From assembly GCA_017395045.1 (NCBI GenBank), contig JAFPWG010000022.1, positions 21,410-85,409 on the forward strand: DNA of 64,000 nt, written 5' to 3'. Source of the DNA: Bacteroidales bacterium (GTDB lineage: Bacteria > Bacteroidota > Bacteroidia > Bacteroidales > UBA932). Of the stretch, positions 52,755-59,651 are shown piece after piece. How positions within the stretch are numbered: the stretch's first letter is position 1; each line of letters begins with the position of its first letter. A model generated the notes under the pieces. That model did not search any database, was not told where the DNA came from, and was given only the letters and a program-made list of their open reading frames with translations. The translations under genes and the position numbers were made by a program.

Positions 52755-53624
52755 CTACTTCATCAAGAATTCCGTCGGAGTTATTCCCGTCACCTTCTTG
52801 AACAGGCGGCTGAAATGGTGCGGATATTCAAATCCAAGCAAATCGGCAACTTCTCCTACGCTGAGCCCTTTCATCAGGAAGGTTTTGGCCTGGTCGATAA
52901 CGAAGGTGTGGATATAGCCGATGGCGGTTCCGCCAGTAGCTTGGTGAATCATATCGCCAAAATAGCGGGCCGAATAAGCCAGTTCTGATGCGCAGTACGA
53001 CACCGTTGGAAGGCCCTTTTCTTGCTGAAGACCTTTGGAGAAATAATCTACCAGCAGGCGGTGGAAGCGTTTGAGGATGTCGCTTTCGCCGCTTTCTTTT
53101 TGAGTGAGCTGCCGCAGGTAGATACGCTGGCAGTAGTCCAGAATCAGTTTCAAGTAACTGACGAGGATGTTTCTGAGCGAGAGTGAATCCTGGTTTTCCT
53201 GCATTTCCTTCCGCATCATCACCAAGAGCAGCGAAATCCGTTCCCATTCCCGGGGCTCCATCCGGAGCCAGTCCATATCAAAATAGGAGAAAAACGGGTT
53301 TTCTGGTATATATAGTTCCGGAGACCAGAGCAGCGCCCATCCGTTGATGTACAAGGGCGTGCCGTTGTCTTCTCCGCCGCCAATCTGTCCTGGTGCAACG
53401 GCAATGATGGAGCTATCTCCGACCAGAATGGATTTGGTACCATAGGACAGATATTTAGGGAATTGCTGCTGAATGAAAAGGCCGTAAACACCGTAATTGT
53501 TCAGGCTGTTGCGGAATGGCGACACCTCGTCATAACTGATGAGCGCCAACTGTGGATGCAGCTTCGGGGCGCCCACATATTTGGCGTAGACATTGGGATC
53601 ATCGACCTTCAGAATCTTCTTCAT
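52755..53624 (-). CDS. AraC-family transcriptional regulator
   Basis: 289 residues from MKKILKVDDPNVYAKYVG at 53624, directly after a TATCTTTG box (53639-53632, minus strand). An N-terminal ligand/cupin-like domain (~1-170) is followed by two C-terminal HTH motifs (~190-289), the last being LSVGEVADLLGFEYPHHFSRLFKKVTGITPTEFL. Divergent from the hydrolase/cyclophilin-like/flavodoxin operon, which it probably controls. A longer frame extends upstream across the divergent gene and is ignored. Confidence 0.92.
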   Translation of the reverse strand: MKKILKVDDPNVYAKYVGAPKLHPQLALISYDEVSPFRNSLNNYGVYGLFIQQQFPKYLSYGTKSILVGDSSIIAVAPGQIGGGEDNGTPLYINGWALLWSPELYIPENPFFSYFDMDWLRMEPREWERISLLLVMMRKEMQENQDSLSLRNILVSYLKLILDYCQRIYLRQLTQKESGESDILKRFHRLLVDYFSKGLQQEKGLPTVSYCASELAYSARYFGDMIHQATGGTAIGYIHTFVIDQAKTFLMKGLSVGEVADLLGFEYPHHFSRLFKKVTGITPTEFLMK

Positions 53625-53631
53625 AACCTTG

Positions 53632-53711
53632 CAAAGATAGTAAAATCTGCGAAATTGGTATAAAGTCAGCGAATATTTGTACAAAGACATGGATATCTCG
53701 CCGTACCTTTG
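53632..53711. promoter_or_regulatory. Divergent promoter region between araC-type and hydrolase operon
   Basis: Minus-strand TATCTTTG at 53639-53632 and plus-strand TACCTTTG at 53704-53711. The plus box is followed after only 4 bp by the ATG at 53716, so the hydrolase mRNA would be essentially leaderless. The ~64 bp between the boxes is the likely AraC operator. Confidence 0.6.
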
Positions 53712-53715
53712 CACC

Positions 53716-54774
53716 ATGAAACAAAGCATAATGATAGCCCTCACAGCCATCCTGCTGCTCGGCTGCAACCAGAACAAGAATATGAATACCCTGACTCTCA
53801 CCCAGGAATGGGACAAGACCTTCCCGAAATCCGAATTGGTCCATCACAGCAAAGTCACTTTCCACAATCGTTTTGGCATTGAACTGGCCGCCGACATGTA
53901 TGTCCCTAAAGAGATTCCCGGTCAAGGCGGGAATGACGCCGTAAAACTGCCCGCCATTGCCGTGAGCGGCCCCTTTGGCGCCGTGAAGGAGCAGACGGCC
54001 GGCATCTATGCGCAGCATATGGCCGAGAGAGGGTTCCTCACGATCGCCTTTGATCCCTCCTTTACCGGCGAATCCGGCGGCGAGCCCCGCAGAATGGCGT
54101 CACCGGACATCAATACGGAGGACTTCCTGGCGGCCGTGGATTTCCTTTCGACCCACGAAATGGTAGATCCCGAGCGCATCGGTATCATCGGCATCTGCGG
54201 CTGGGGCGGCATGGCCATCAATGCGGCGGCGCTGGATCCCCGGATCAAAGCAACGGTTACTTCCACCATGTATGACATGTCCCGCGTGGCGCGTGAAGGC
54301 TACTTTGGCAGCACCGATAATGAGGCCGCCCGCGACGCCCAGCGGCAGGCCTGGGCCTCCCAGCGCACCGAAGACTATCGCACCGGTACCTACAAGCGTG
54401 CCGGCGGCGTGGTCGATCCACTTCCGGACGATGCTCCCTGGTTCGTCAAGGACTATCACGCCTATTACAAGACGCCCCGTGGCTACCACAAGCGCAGCGG
54501 CAACTCCAACGACGGCTGGAATGTCATCGGCACCATGTCCTTCATGAACCAGCCCCTGCTGGACATGGCGGGCGAAATCAAGACCCCCGTGCTCATTATC
54601 CACGGCGAGAAGGCCCACAGCCGCTATTTCAGCGAAGGCGCCTTCACTAAACTGAAGGGCGACAACAAGGAACTCATGATCATCCCCGGAGCTGTCCATA
54701 CAGACCTCTATGATGATGTCGCCGGCGTCATTCCCTACGACAAGATGGAAGCCTTCTTCAAAGAGAACCTGTAG
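53716..54774 (+). CDS. Alpha/beta hydrolase lipoprotein
   Basis: 352 residues; lipoprotein signal ending LLLGC (Cys ~16). Dienelactone-hydrolase-like alpha/beta fold: GFLTIAFDPSFTGESGG, then IGIIGICGWGGMAINAA, where the nucleophile elbow G-x-C-x-G carries Cys in place of Ser, as in dienelactone hydrolases. Later LIIHGEKAHSRYFSEGAF and PGAVHTDLYD supply the acid and the His. First gene of a three-gene plus operon (2-bp gap to the next gene) opposite an AraC regulator. Confidence 0.88.
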   Translation: MKQSIMIALTAILLLGCNQNKNMNTLTLTQEWDKTFPKSELVHHSKVTFHNRFGIELAADMYVPKEIPGQGGNDAVKLPAIAVSGPFGAVKEQTAGIYAQHMAERGFLTIAFDPSFTGESGGEPRRMASPDINTEDFLAAVDFLSTHEMVDPERIGIIGICGWGGMAINAAALDPRIKATVTSTMYDMSRVAREGYFGSTDNEAARDAQRQAWASQRTEDYRTGTYKRAGGVVDPLPDDAPWFVKDYHAYYKTPRGYHKRSGNSNDGWNVIGTMSFMNQPLLDMAGEIKTPVLIIHGEKAHSRYFSEGAFTKLKGDNKELMIIPGAVHTDLYDDVAGVIPYDKMEAFFKENL

Positions 54775-54776
54775 TA

Positions 54777-55286
54777 ATGAAAGCCGCCATCCTTACATTA
54801 TTATCCTGTTTCATCCTGCCCTTGTCGGCCTGCGAAAAGATTCCGGTTCCACAGGAGCAGGAGGAGCAGCAGAAGAATCAGAAACAGCCCGAGGACAACG
54901 GGCAGCAGAACGGAAACGAAAACACGCAGACTATGACCATGGAAATCACTGCCGGAGGCAAGACCATCACGGCCACCCTCTCAGACAACGCCACCGCCAA
55001 GGCGCTGGCCGAAAAGTTGAAATCCGGATCCATAACCGTCGAAATGAGGGCCAATGGTTTTGAGCATTACGGACCGCTCGGATTCTCGCTGGAGAGGCAC
55101 GACGAGCAAGTTGCGGCCGTTTCCGGAGATATCATGCTCTACAACGGCAACAATATCTGCGTTTTCTACGGAAACAACAGCTGGTCCTATACCCCGCTGG
55201 GTAAGGTCGATGGAAAGACCGCTGATGAGCTGAAATCATTCTTCGGCACCGGCACAGTTACAGTCACATATTCTCTGAAAAAATAG
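54777..55286 (+). CDS. Cyclophilin-like fold lipoprotein
   Basis: 169 residues; signal peptide and lipobox (PLSAC, Cys ~19), then a Gln/Glu/Asn-rich linker (~25-55) and a cyclophilin-like beta-barrel domain: MEITAGGKTITATLSDNATAKALAEKL, GFEHYGPLGFSLERHDEQVAAVSGDIMLYNGNNICVFYG and a C-terminal LGKVDGKTADELKSFFG. The domain is common in Bacteroidota next to flavodoxins and hydrolases. No isomerase activity is implied. Confidence 0.85.
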   Translation: MKAAILTLLSCFILPLSACEKIPVPQEQEEQQKNQKQPEDNGQQNGNENTQTMTMEITAGGKTITATLSDNATAKALAEKLKSGSITVEMRANGFEHYGPLGFSLERHDEQVAAVSGDIMLYNGNNICVFYGNNSWSYTPLGKVDGKTADELKSFFGTGTVTVTYSLKK

Positions 55287-55291
55287 AAAGA

Positions 55292-55831
55292 ATGAAACGG
55301 GTAATAGTTATTTCGACGAGCCTTCGTCATGGTTCGAACAGCGACATGCTCGCTGACCAGTTCGTGGAAGGTGCCCAGAGCGCCGGAAACGACGTTGAAA
55401 AGATTTCCCTCATGGGCAAGGATGTCCAGTTCTGCAAGGGCTGCCTTGCCTGCCAGAAGCTGGGTCGCTGCGTCATCAAGGACGACGTGAACGACATCAT
55501 AGCCAAGGTCTTGGAGGCCGATGTCGTTTGCTGGGCGACGCCCATCTACTACTATGAGATGAGCGGGCAGATGAAGACGCTTATCGACCGCTTGAACGCC
55601 ATGTATCCGCTGGACTACAAGTTCCGCGACGTATATCTGCTGACCACTGCTGCCGAAGACGGGGAAGAGACGCCTAAACGCGCCGTAGCCGGCCTCACGG
55701 GATGGATAGACTGCTTCCCGAAGAGCCGTTTGGCAGGCACACTCTTCTGCGGCGGCGTTAACGACCCTCGCGATATAGTGGGCAACAACAAGCTGCAGGA
55801 AGCCTTCGAATTGGGAAAAGCGATTTGTTAA
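55292..55831 (+). CDS. Flavodoxin/NADPH-dependent FMN reductase family protein
   Basis: 179 residues. The FMN-binding loop is ISTSLRHGSNSDMLADQF at the N-terminus; FCKGCLACQKLGRCVIKDD carries four Cys, and VVCWATPIYYYEMSGQMKTLIDRL is the family's flavin/dimer segment. Probably reduces quinones or other electrophiles, or supplies electrons. Third gene of the AraC-associated operon (5-bp gap); element G with its terminator hairpin follows. Confidence 0.9.
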   Translation: MKRVIVISTSLRHGSNSDMLADQFVEGAQSAGNDVEKISLMGKDVQFCKGCLACQKLGRCVIKDDVNDIIAKVLEADVVCWATPIYYYEMSGQMKTLIDRLNAMYPLDYKFRDVYLLTTAAEDGEETPKRAVAGLTGWIDCFPKSRLAGTLFCGGVNDPRDIVGNNKLQEAFELGKAIC

Positions 55832-55899
55832 ATTCGAATTTATCGGTGTAAAGCCTCTATGAATCGCTGGATTTCCAGCAGCCCTTCGATGCAGCGGAG

Positions 55900-55969
55900 G
55901 TTCGAGATTCGGAGTGTTTGGTCTACACAAAAACGCTAACAGATTGAAAATAAATCGGTTAGCGTTTTT
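55900..55969 (+). repeat. Modular element copy G, acting as terminator of the hydrolase operon
   Basis: GTTCGA 55900-55905, 15 bp, GTCTAC 55921-55926, ACA, stem AAAAACGCTAAC/GTTAGCGTTTTT (55929-55940, 55958-55969). It lies between the flavodoxin stop and the convergent Fic gene. The reverse reading gives VDQTLRISNLRC..., the most diverged peptide of the family. Confidence 0.85.
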
Positions 55970-55983
55970 ACTATTTATATAAA

Positions 55984-57090
55984 CTAATCCTCGACAAGAA
56001 TGTAACAGGTGTTCTTGCTCCCCTCTTCTCCTTTCACCAAGATTCCCTTTTCTATCAAATCATTGATGTCTCGAAGGGCGGTGGCCTGGGAGGTCTTGCA
56101 GATCTTGGCCCACTTCGTGGTTGTGAGTTTGCCTTCGAATCCGTCCCATAACATGTTCACCACCTTGACTTGGCGTTCATTCATGGCCGCGTCACGGTGA
56201 TCCTGCCAAAACATGGATTTCTTGACTACGCGACTTACTATGGCAATGCTGCGCTCCATTGCGTCTTTCAGGGTCCGCAGGAACCACTCGAGCCATTTGG
56301 TGATGTCGACATCTCTTATTGTTGTACTTTCCAATGCATCGTAGTATCCATTCTTATTCCGGAGGATTTCTGCGGACATACTATAGTAGCGATGAGGCAT
56401 TCCATCGGCCCGGGCCAGCAGCATATCGGTGATGGTTCTTGTCAACCGGCCATTTCCGTCATCGAACGGATGGATGGCCACGAACCACAGGTGAGCGACC
56501 GCTGCTTTCAGGACAGGATCGATATCGTTCTCATTGTTAACCCAATCCAGGAACAGCGTCATTTCCTTGGAGACATCTGCCGATGCCGGGGCTTCGTAGT
56601 GAACCTTCTCCTTTCCGAATGCCCCGGAGACAACCTGCATAGGTTCTTCTCCAACTCTCCAACCCGCCACTGTTATAGGATGGATACCGCTGCGGCCTGT
56701 GGGAAACAAAGCGGCATGCCAATTGAACAGACGCTGCTCGCTCAACTCATCGGAGTAATTACGGACGGCATCGATCATTACCTGAACAATCCCCTCCGTG
56801 TAGTGATCCGGCTCGGGAAGACCTTCGGTGGGAATACCGAGATGCTTTGCTACGGACGAGCGCACCCTGTCTGCATTCAACAGAACCCCTTCTATCTCGT
56901 TGGATCGGATGACGTCTTCAGTCATAACGTCCAGAGATGTCTTGGACTGAATACCGAATCCGAGACCGCTCATCATTCCGGCGATGCGTCCTTCCAATAG
57001 ACGCACTTTGGAAAGAAGGTTCAATAGTCTGTCACTTTCCCAACGGAAATGGGGCCAGTCAGGATATTGCCAGATGTAGTAAGGTCTCAT
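55984..57090 (-). CDS. Fic family protein (DUF4172-type N-terminus), class II inhibitory motif
   Basis: 368 residues from MRPYYIWQYPDWPHFRWES at 57090. The Fic core HPFDDGNGRLTR (HxFx(D/E)GNGRxxR) is intact, so AMPylation or related nucleotide transfer onto protein targets is expected. The N-terminal segment VIRSNEIEGVLLN carries the (S/T)xxxE(G/N) auto-inhibitory motif of class II Fic proteins. The C-terminal ~70 residues form a winged helix (KWAKICKTSQATALRDINDLIEKGILVK). Stand-alone gene with no separate antitoxin visible. Confidence 0.93.
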   Translation of the reverse strand: MRPYYIWQYPDWPHFRWESDRLLNLLSKVRLLEGRIAGMMSGLGFGIQSKTSLDVMTEDVIRSNEIEGVLLNADRVRSSVAKHLGIPTEGLPEPDHYTEGIVQVMIDAVRNYSDELSEQRLFNWHAALFPTGRSGIHPITVAGWRVGEEPMQVVSGAFGKEKVHYEAPASADVSKEMTLFLDWVNNENDIDPVLKAAVAHLWFVAIHPFDDGNGRLTRTITDMLLARADGMPHRYYSMSAEILRNKNGYYDALESTTIRDVDITKWLEWFLRTLKDAMERSIAIVSRVVKKSMFWQDHRDAAMNERQVKVVNMLWDGFEGKLTTTKWAKICKTSQATALRDINDLIEKGILVKGEEGSKNTCYILVED

Positions 57091-57235
57091 AACTCGCTTA
57101 TTTTCTTGCAAAAATATACAAATGAAGCGAATCTTACAACCATTCACATCAAATTATGAAGAGAATTGAGCCTACATTCGCATCATAGCAGGTCCAGAAT
57201 AGTTCGAGGAGACGTATGTTAACCACCTTATAATC

Positions 57236-57439
57236 TCAACTCTCCGCTTTATCAATCATCAAATTAAGTAAATCATCCTCAACACTTTCCGCGAATCTAT
57301 CCAACTTTTCAATGTCCTCCAGGAGGTTCGAGTTTTTACCTGTGTAGTCTACTAAATAGGACATTTCTTCGGAAGTGTCCTTTTTTTTGTGTCTAGACCA
57401 TTGTAGAGTCCCCATTTCAAGTTCGAAATTGATTTTCAT
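57236..57439 (-). CDS. Possible 67-aa small protein spanning modular element D
   Basis: Longest open version of the modular-element peptide: M...GTLQWSRHKKKDTSEEM, then YLVDYTGKNSNLLEDIEKL and an acidic tail. Comparing copies D and E, differences in this frame are mostly synonymous or conservative (CTC/CTT, CTG/TTG, Glu/Asp), which argues the core was once coding. However, the hairpin of element D lies inside the frame, and other copies lack starts, so expression is uncertain. Confidence 0.35.
   Translation of the reverse strand: MKINFELEMGTLQWSRHKKKDTSEEMSYLVDYTGKNSNLLEDIEKLDRFAESVEDDLLNLMIDKAES
57326..57388 (+). repeat. Modular element copy D
   Basis: GTTCGA 57326-57331, 15 bp, GTCTAC 57347-57352, then AGGACA/TGTCCT (57358-57363, 57376-57381) closing on a TTCG loop and an eight-T tail. 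It sits in the 400-bp gap 57091-57493; no other gene is seen in that gap except the small overlapping frame above. Confidence 0.87.
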
Positions 57440-57493
57440 TTGAAATCTTGTATCTTTGCTTTATGAAACGACATTGACTACTAATAACTCTTT

Positions 57494-57940
57494 ATGAACG
57501 AACTGTACCATTTAGACACTGATGTGTTGCCGAGTATGCCCACTCCTCATGACTGTGTTATAAAGACGATTCTTGTTGACAAAGAAAAGCAGCTCATTTC
57601 TTTTGTTTTCGAGGATAATCTTTCGGAATATGATTCTATAGCTCATCAAAGACCAAATGCAAAGTCATTGGTCATTAAATACCATTTCTATAATGCAGTG
57701 GAGGACTATGAACTATATCGGTTCATGAAGCCTTCTATATGTCATCGTCACGGCGGTTATAAATGTTTAACCGAGTTTAAGAAAGGAAAACACGATGCAT
57801 TACTAAAACTCACCAAGCACAATTTAGAGTATCTCCACCACTATGTTGCGTACAAAGACATGATTATTCATCTATGGGCAGAGACGAGCATTGTGCTGCA
57901 ACTCGATGTGGACACTGTCGAATATGAGTGGAAATACTGA
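57494..57940 (+). CDS. Protein of unknown function, AT-rich gene
   Basis: 148 residues, no signal peptide, no transmembrane helix, no recognised motif. Mixed alpha/beta composition: starts MNELYHLDTDVLPSMPTPHDC, a strand-rich middle (KQLISFVFEDNLSEYDSIAHQRP), His-rich HNLEYLHHYVAYKD near residue 125. It is markedly more AT-rich and uses A/T-ending codons more than the flanking genes, suggesting foreign origin. It occupies its own unit between elements D and H. A start codon follows an AT-rich leader with TATCTTTG at about 57450. Confidence 0.6.
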   Translation: MNELYHLDTDVLPSMPTPHDCVIKTILVDKEKQLISFVFEDNLSEYDSIAHQRPNAKSLVIKYHFYNAVEDYELYRFMKPSICHRHGGYKCLTEFKKGKHDALLKLTKHNLEYLHHYVAYKDMIIHLWAETSIVLQLDVDTVEYEWKY

Positions 57941-57987
57941 CTCTAATATTTGAACTCTAACACCGCCTTGAATCCGTTGATGAATTC

Positions 57988-58057
57988 GTTCGAAATTTCT
58001 AACAGCTGTTCTACTAAACAGGCCAGCCTTTCGGGGCTGGCTTTTTCTGTTTAGTAG
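57988..58057 (+). repeat. Modular element copy H
   Basis: GTTCGA 57988-57993, 15 bp, TTCTAC 58009-58014 (one change from GTCTAC), then a long inverted repeat CTACTAAACAG-GCCAGCC / GGCTGGC-CTGTTTAGTAG (58011-58028 and 58035-58057). It follows the unknown gene at 57494-57940 and probably terminates it. Its hairpin belongs to the 77-bp repeat shared with tRNA-fMet. Confidence 0.85.
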
Positions 58058-58098
58058 CGGAGGCTTCGCCTCTTTCACCCCCGCCGCTACGCGGCTGC
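58022..58098 (+). repeat. 77-bp repeat, copy 2 (duplicate of the tRNA-fMet flank)
   Basis: Matches 48899-48975 at 76 of 77 positions (single C/T difference). The match ends at CGGCTGC on the right; on the left it starts exactly at the hairpin, not in the tRNA. The remaining sequence to 58217 shows no gene. Confidence 0.9.
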
Positions 58099-58217
58099 AG
58101 AAGCCGTCTTCCGGGGCGGGCTTGATCGTCAGCATCATTTACGGCCAAGCCCGGGAATCCAGGCGTGAAATGGAATTGTCTTGTCCTGATATAGGTTTAC
58201 CGAAACTGTCACCCCGA

Positions 58218-59099
58218 CTAGTATTTGATCTTGAAATAATCAAGCAGCGCCTTGTAATTGTCCTGAGCGGTCAGGCAGGTATCGGTAAGATAGCCGTTGA
58301 TGTGCCCCCATTCACTGAGACCGCGGTAATAGAACCATTTCAGGTCATCGGTGATGATGAACGGAACCACCCCGTTTGCCAGGCATTCCTTGAACATGAC
58401 AAGACGCCCCACGCGACCGTTTCCATCCTGGAAGGGATGTATCAACTCGAATCTTTGGTGAAGGTCGATAATATCCTCCAACGTCTTCTCTATCTTGGCG
58501 TTGTATTCGGAAAGCAGGGCCTTCATCCGGGTATGTACCTGATCCGGCGTGCAAGTATCTCGACCACCTACCTCGTTGGGCAGTTTCTTGTAATCACCGA
58601 CGTTGAACCATTCTTTCCTGCTGTCGGACGTACCAGTTTTCAAGATTCGATGCAATTCTTTGACCATGCTCTCCGACAGCCGTTCTTCAGCCCTGTCGAT
58701 AATAAGGTCGATGCAACGGAAGTGGTTTGTCGTTTCAACGATATCATCGACATTGACAGTCTCATCGGTGATGCCGATTGTATTGGTCTCGAAGATGTAA
58801 CGGGTCTGGTCGTGGGTCAGGCGACTGCCTTCAATATGGTTTGAATTGTAGGTCAGGTCAATCTGGGTACGGTGATAGATGCCTCCGCTGACCCTCCCCT
58901 CCTTCTCTTCCCGGAGCCGTTTCAGAAGCGGCGAGACCTTCGATTTGCTCTTTTTAGGCAGAGGAGCATCGGCAGGGATGTTCCAGGTCTTCCCCGCCAG
59001 AAATGCCCCTTGCATTTTCCCCGCATTGCACCAATTCCGGACAGTCCGCTCAGGAAGGCCGTGCATCTCGGCATATTGACTGACAGTAATCAGGTTCAT
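58218..59099 (-). CDS. Fic family protein with N-terminal DNA-binding domain
   Basis: 293 residues from MNLITVSQYAEMHGLPERTVRNWCNAGK at 59099, a MerR/excisionase-like winged helix (residues 1-45) predicted to bind DNA. The inhibitory motif is YNSNHIEGSRL (SxxxEG), and the Fic core HPFQDGNGRVGR is intact. A TTG at 59111 could add four residues. A perfect 16-bp palindrome lies upstream (59147-59162), with one half-site repeated at 59104-59112, so autoregulation is likely. Confidence 0.92.
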   Translation of the reverse strand: MNLITVSQYAEMHGLPERTVRNWCNAGKMQGAFLAGKTWNIPADAPLPKKSKSKVSPLLKRLREEKEGRVSGGIYHRTQIDLTYNSNHIEGSRLTHDQTRYIFETNTIGITDETVNVDDIVETTNHFRCIDLIIDRAEERLSESMVKELHRILKTGTSDSRKEWFNVGDYKKLPNEVGGRDTCTPDQVHTRMKALLSEYNAKIEKTLEDIIDLHQRFELIHPFQDGNGRVGRLVMFKECLANGVVPFIITDDLKWFYYRGLSEWGHINGYLTDTCLTAQDNYKALLDYFKIKY

Positions 59100-59103
59100 A
59101 TCT

Positions 59104-59162
59104 ATCGGCAAGTTTTCTTAATCAACTACTACAAATATAACATTTTTTGCCGATATCGGCAA
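59104..59162. promoter_or_regulatory. Palindromic operator candidate for the HTH-Fic gene
   Basis: TTGCCGATATCGGCAA (59147-59162) is a perfect 16-bp palindrome. ATCGGCAAG recurs at 59104-59112 next to the start codon. The two sites bracket the presumed promoter of the Fic gene. Confidence 0.6.
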
Positions 59163-59224
59163 GAATTTCAGGAATCTTGAACACTTTCCGCTAACCCTTC
59201 AAGTTTCACGAGATCCTCCAGATA

Positions 59225-59280
59225 GTTCGAGAAATTATCATAGTTGTCTACTAAACAGGCCAGCCATCAGGCTGGCTTTC
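59225..59280 (+). repeat. Modular element copy C
   Basis: GTTCGA 59225-59230, 15 bp, GTCTAC 59246-59251, TAAACAG, stem GCCAGCC/GGCTGGC (59259-59265, 59270-59276), T-rich tail. The minus-strand peptide VDNYDNFSNYLEDLVKLEG is preceded by an in-frame TGA inside the hairpin, so this copy cannot be translated as in copy D. Confidence 0.87.
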
Positions 59281-59316
59281 TCGTATCTGCCACCATACGC
59301 CTAACCCGGGCCGTGG

Positions 59317-59480
59317 CCGTCGAATGTATCAATCTGATTATCAGCCGCTTCCATCATTTTGCCCGGGCAAATAAGCCTAGCCAATTATTCGTAATCGATT
59401 AATCTATCGCGAATTACATTCGACGCTCTGATACCCGGAGTTTGCATCCAGATCATTGGAGACATAGCAGAATGTGGCTA
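59317..59480. repeat. ~165-bp duplicated block with inverted ends, copy 2
   Basis: CCGTCGAATGTA at the left, TACATTCGACG at ~59415-59425, and the same right extension to GGAGACATAGCAGAATGTGGCTAT as copy 1 (50498-50665). It fills most of the gap between elements C and B; no gene is seen in 59281-59651 apart from these repeats. Confidence 0.85.
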
Positions 59481-59512
59481 TTAAACCTCATTTCTCTGAG
59501 ATCCTTCAAAAG

Positions 59513-59562
59513 GGTCGAGTTTTTACCGGTGTAGCCTACACAGAAAAGCGCAAGTGCTTTTT
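59513..59562 (+). repeat. Modular element copy B
   Basis: GGTCGA 59513-59518 (one change from GTTCGA), 15 bp, GCCTAC 59534-59539 (one change from GTCTAC), then the small stem AAAAGC/GCTTTT (59544-59549, 59556-59561) and T-run. Located 90 bp before the DUF4421 gene. Confidence 0.75.
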
Positions 59563-59651
59563 TATTGCAGTTTTCTTTTGGCCATCCTTTGAAATTGACG
59601 ATTGGAATTGTGGGAAAACACGCTTCCTTTGTGGATACAGTGAAACAAACC

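Noticed and set aside
58122-58844. Plus-strand frame of 240 codons
   Set aside because: It lies opposite the HTH-Fic gene, whose motifs are intact on the minus strand. Its first ~30 codons before the overlap show no recognisable domain.
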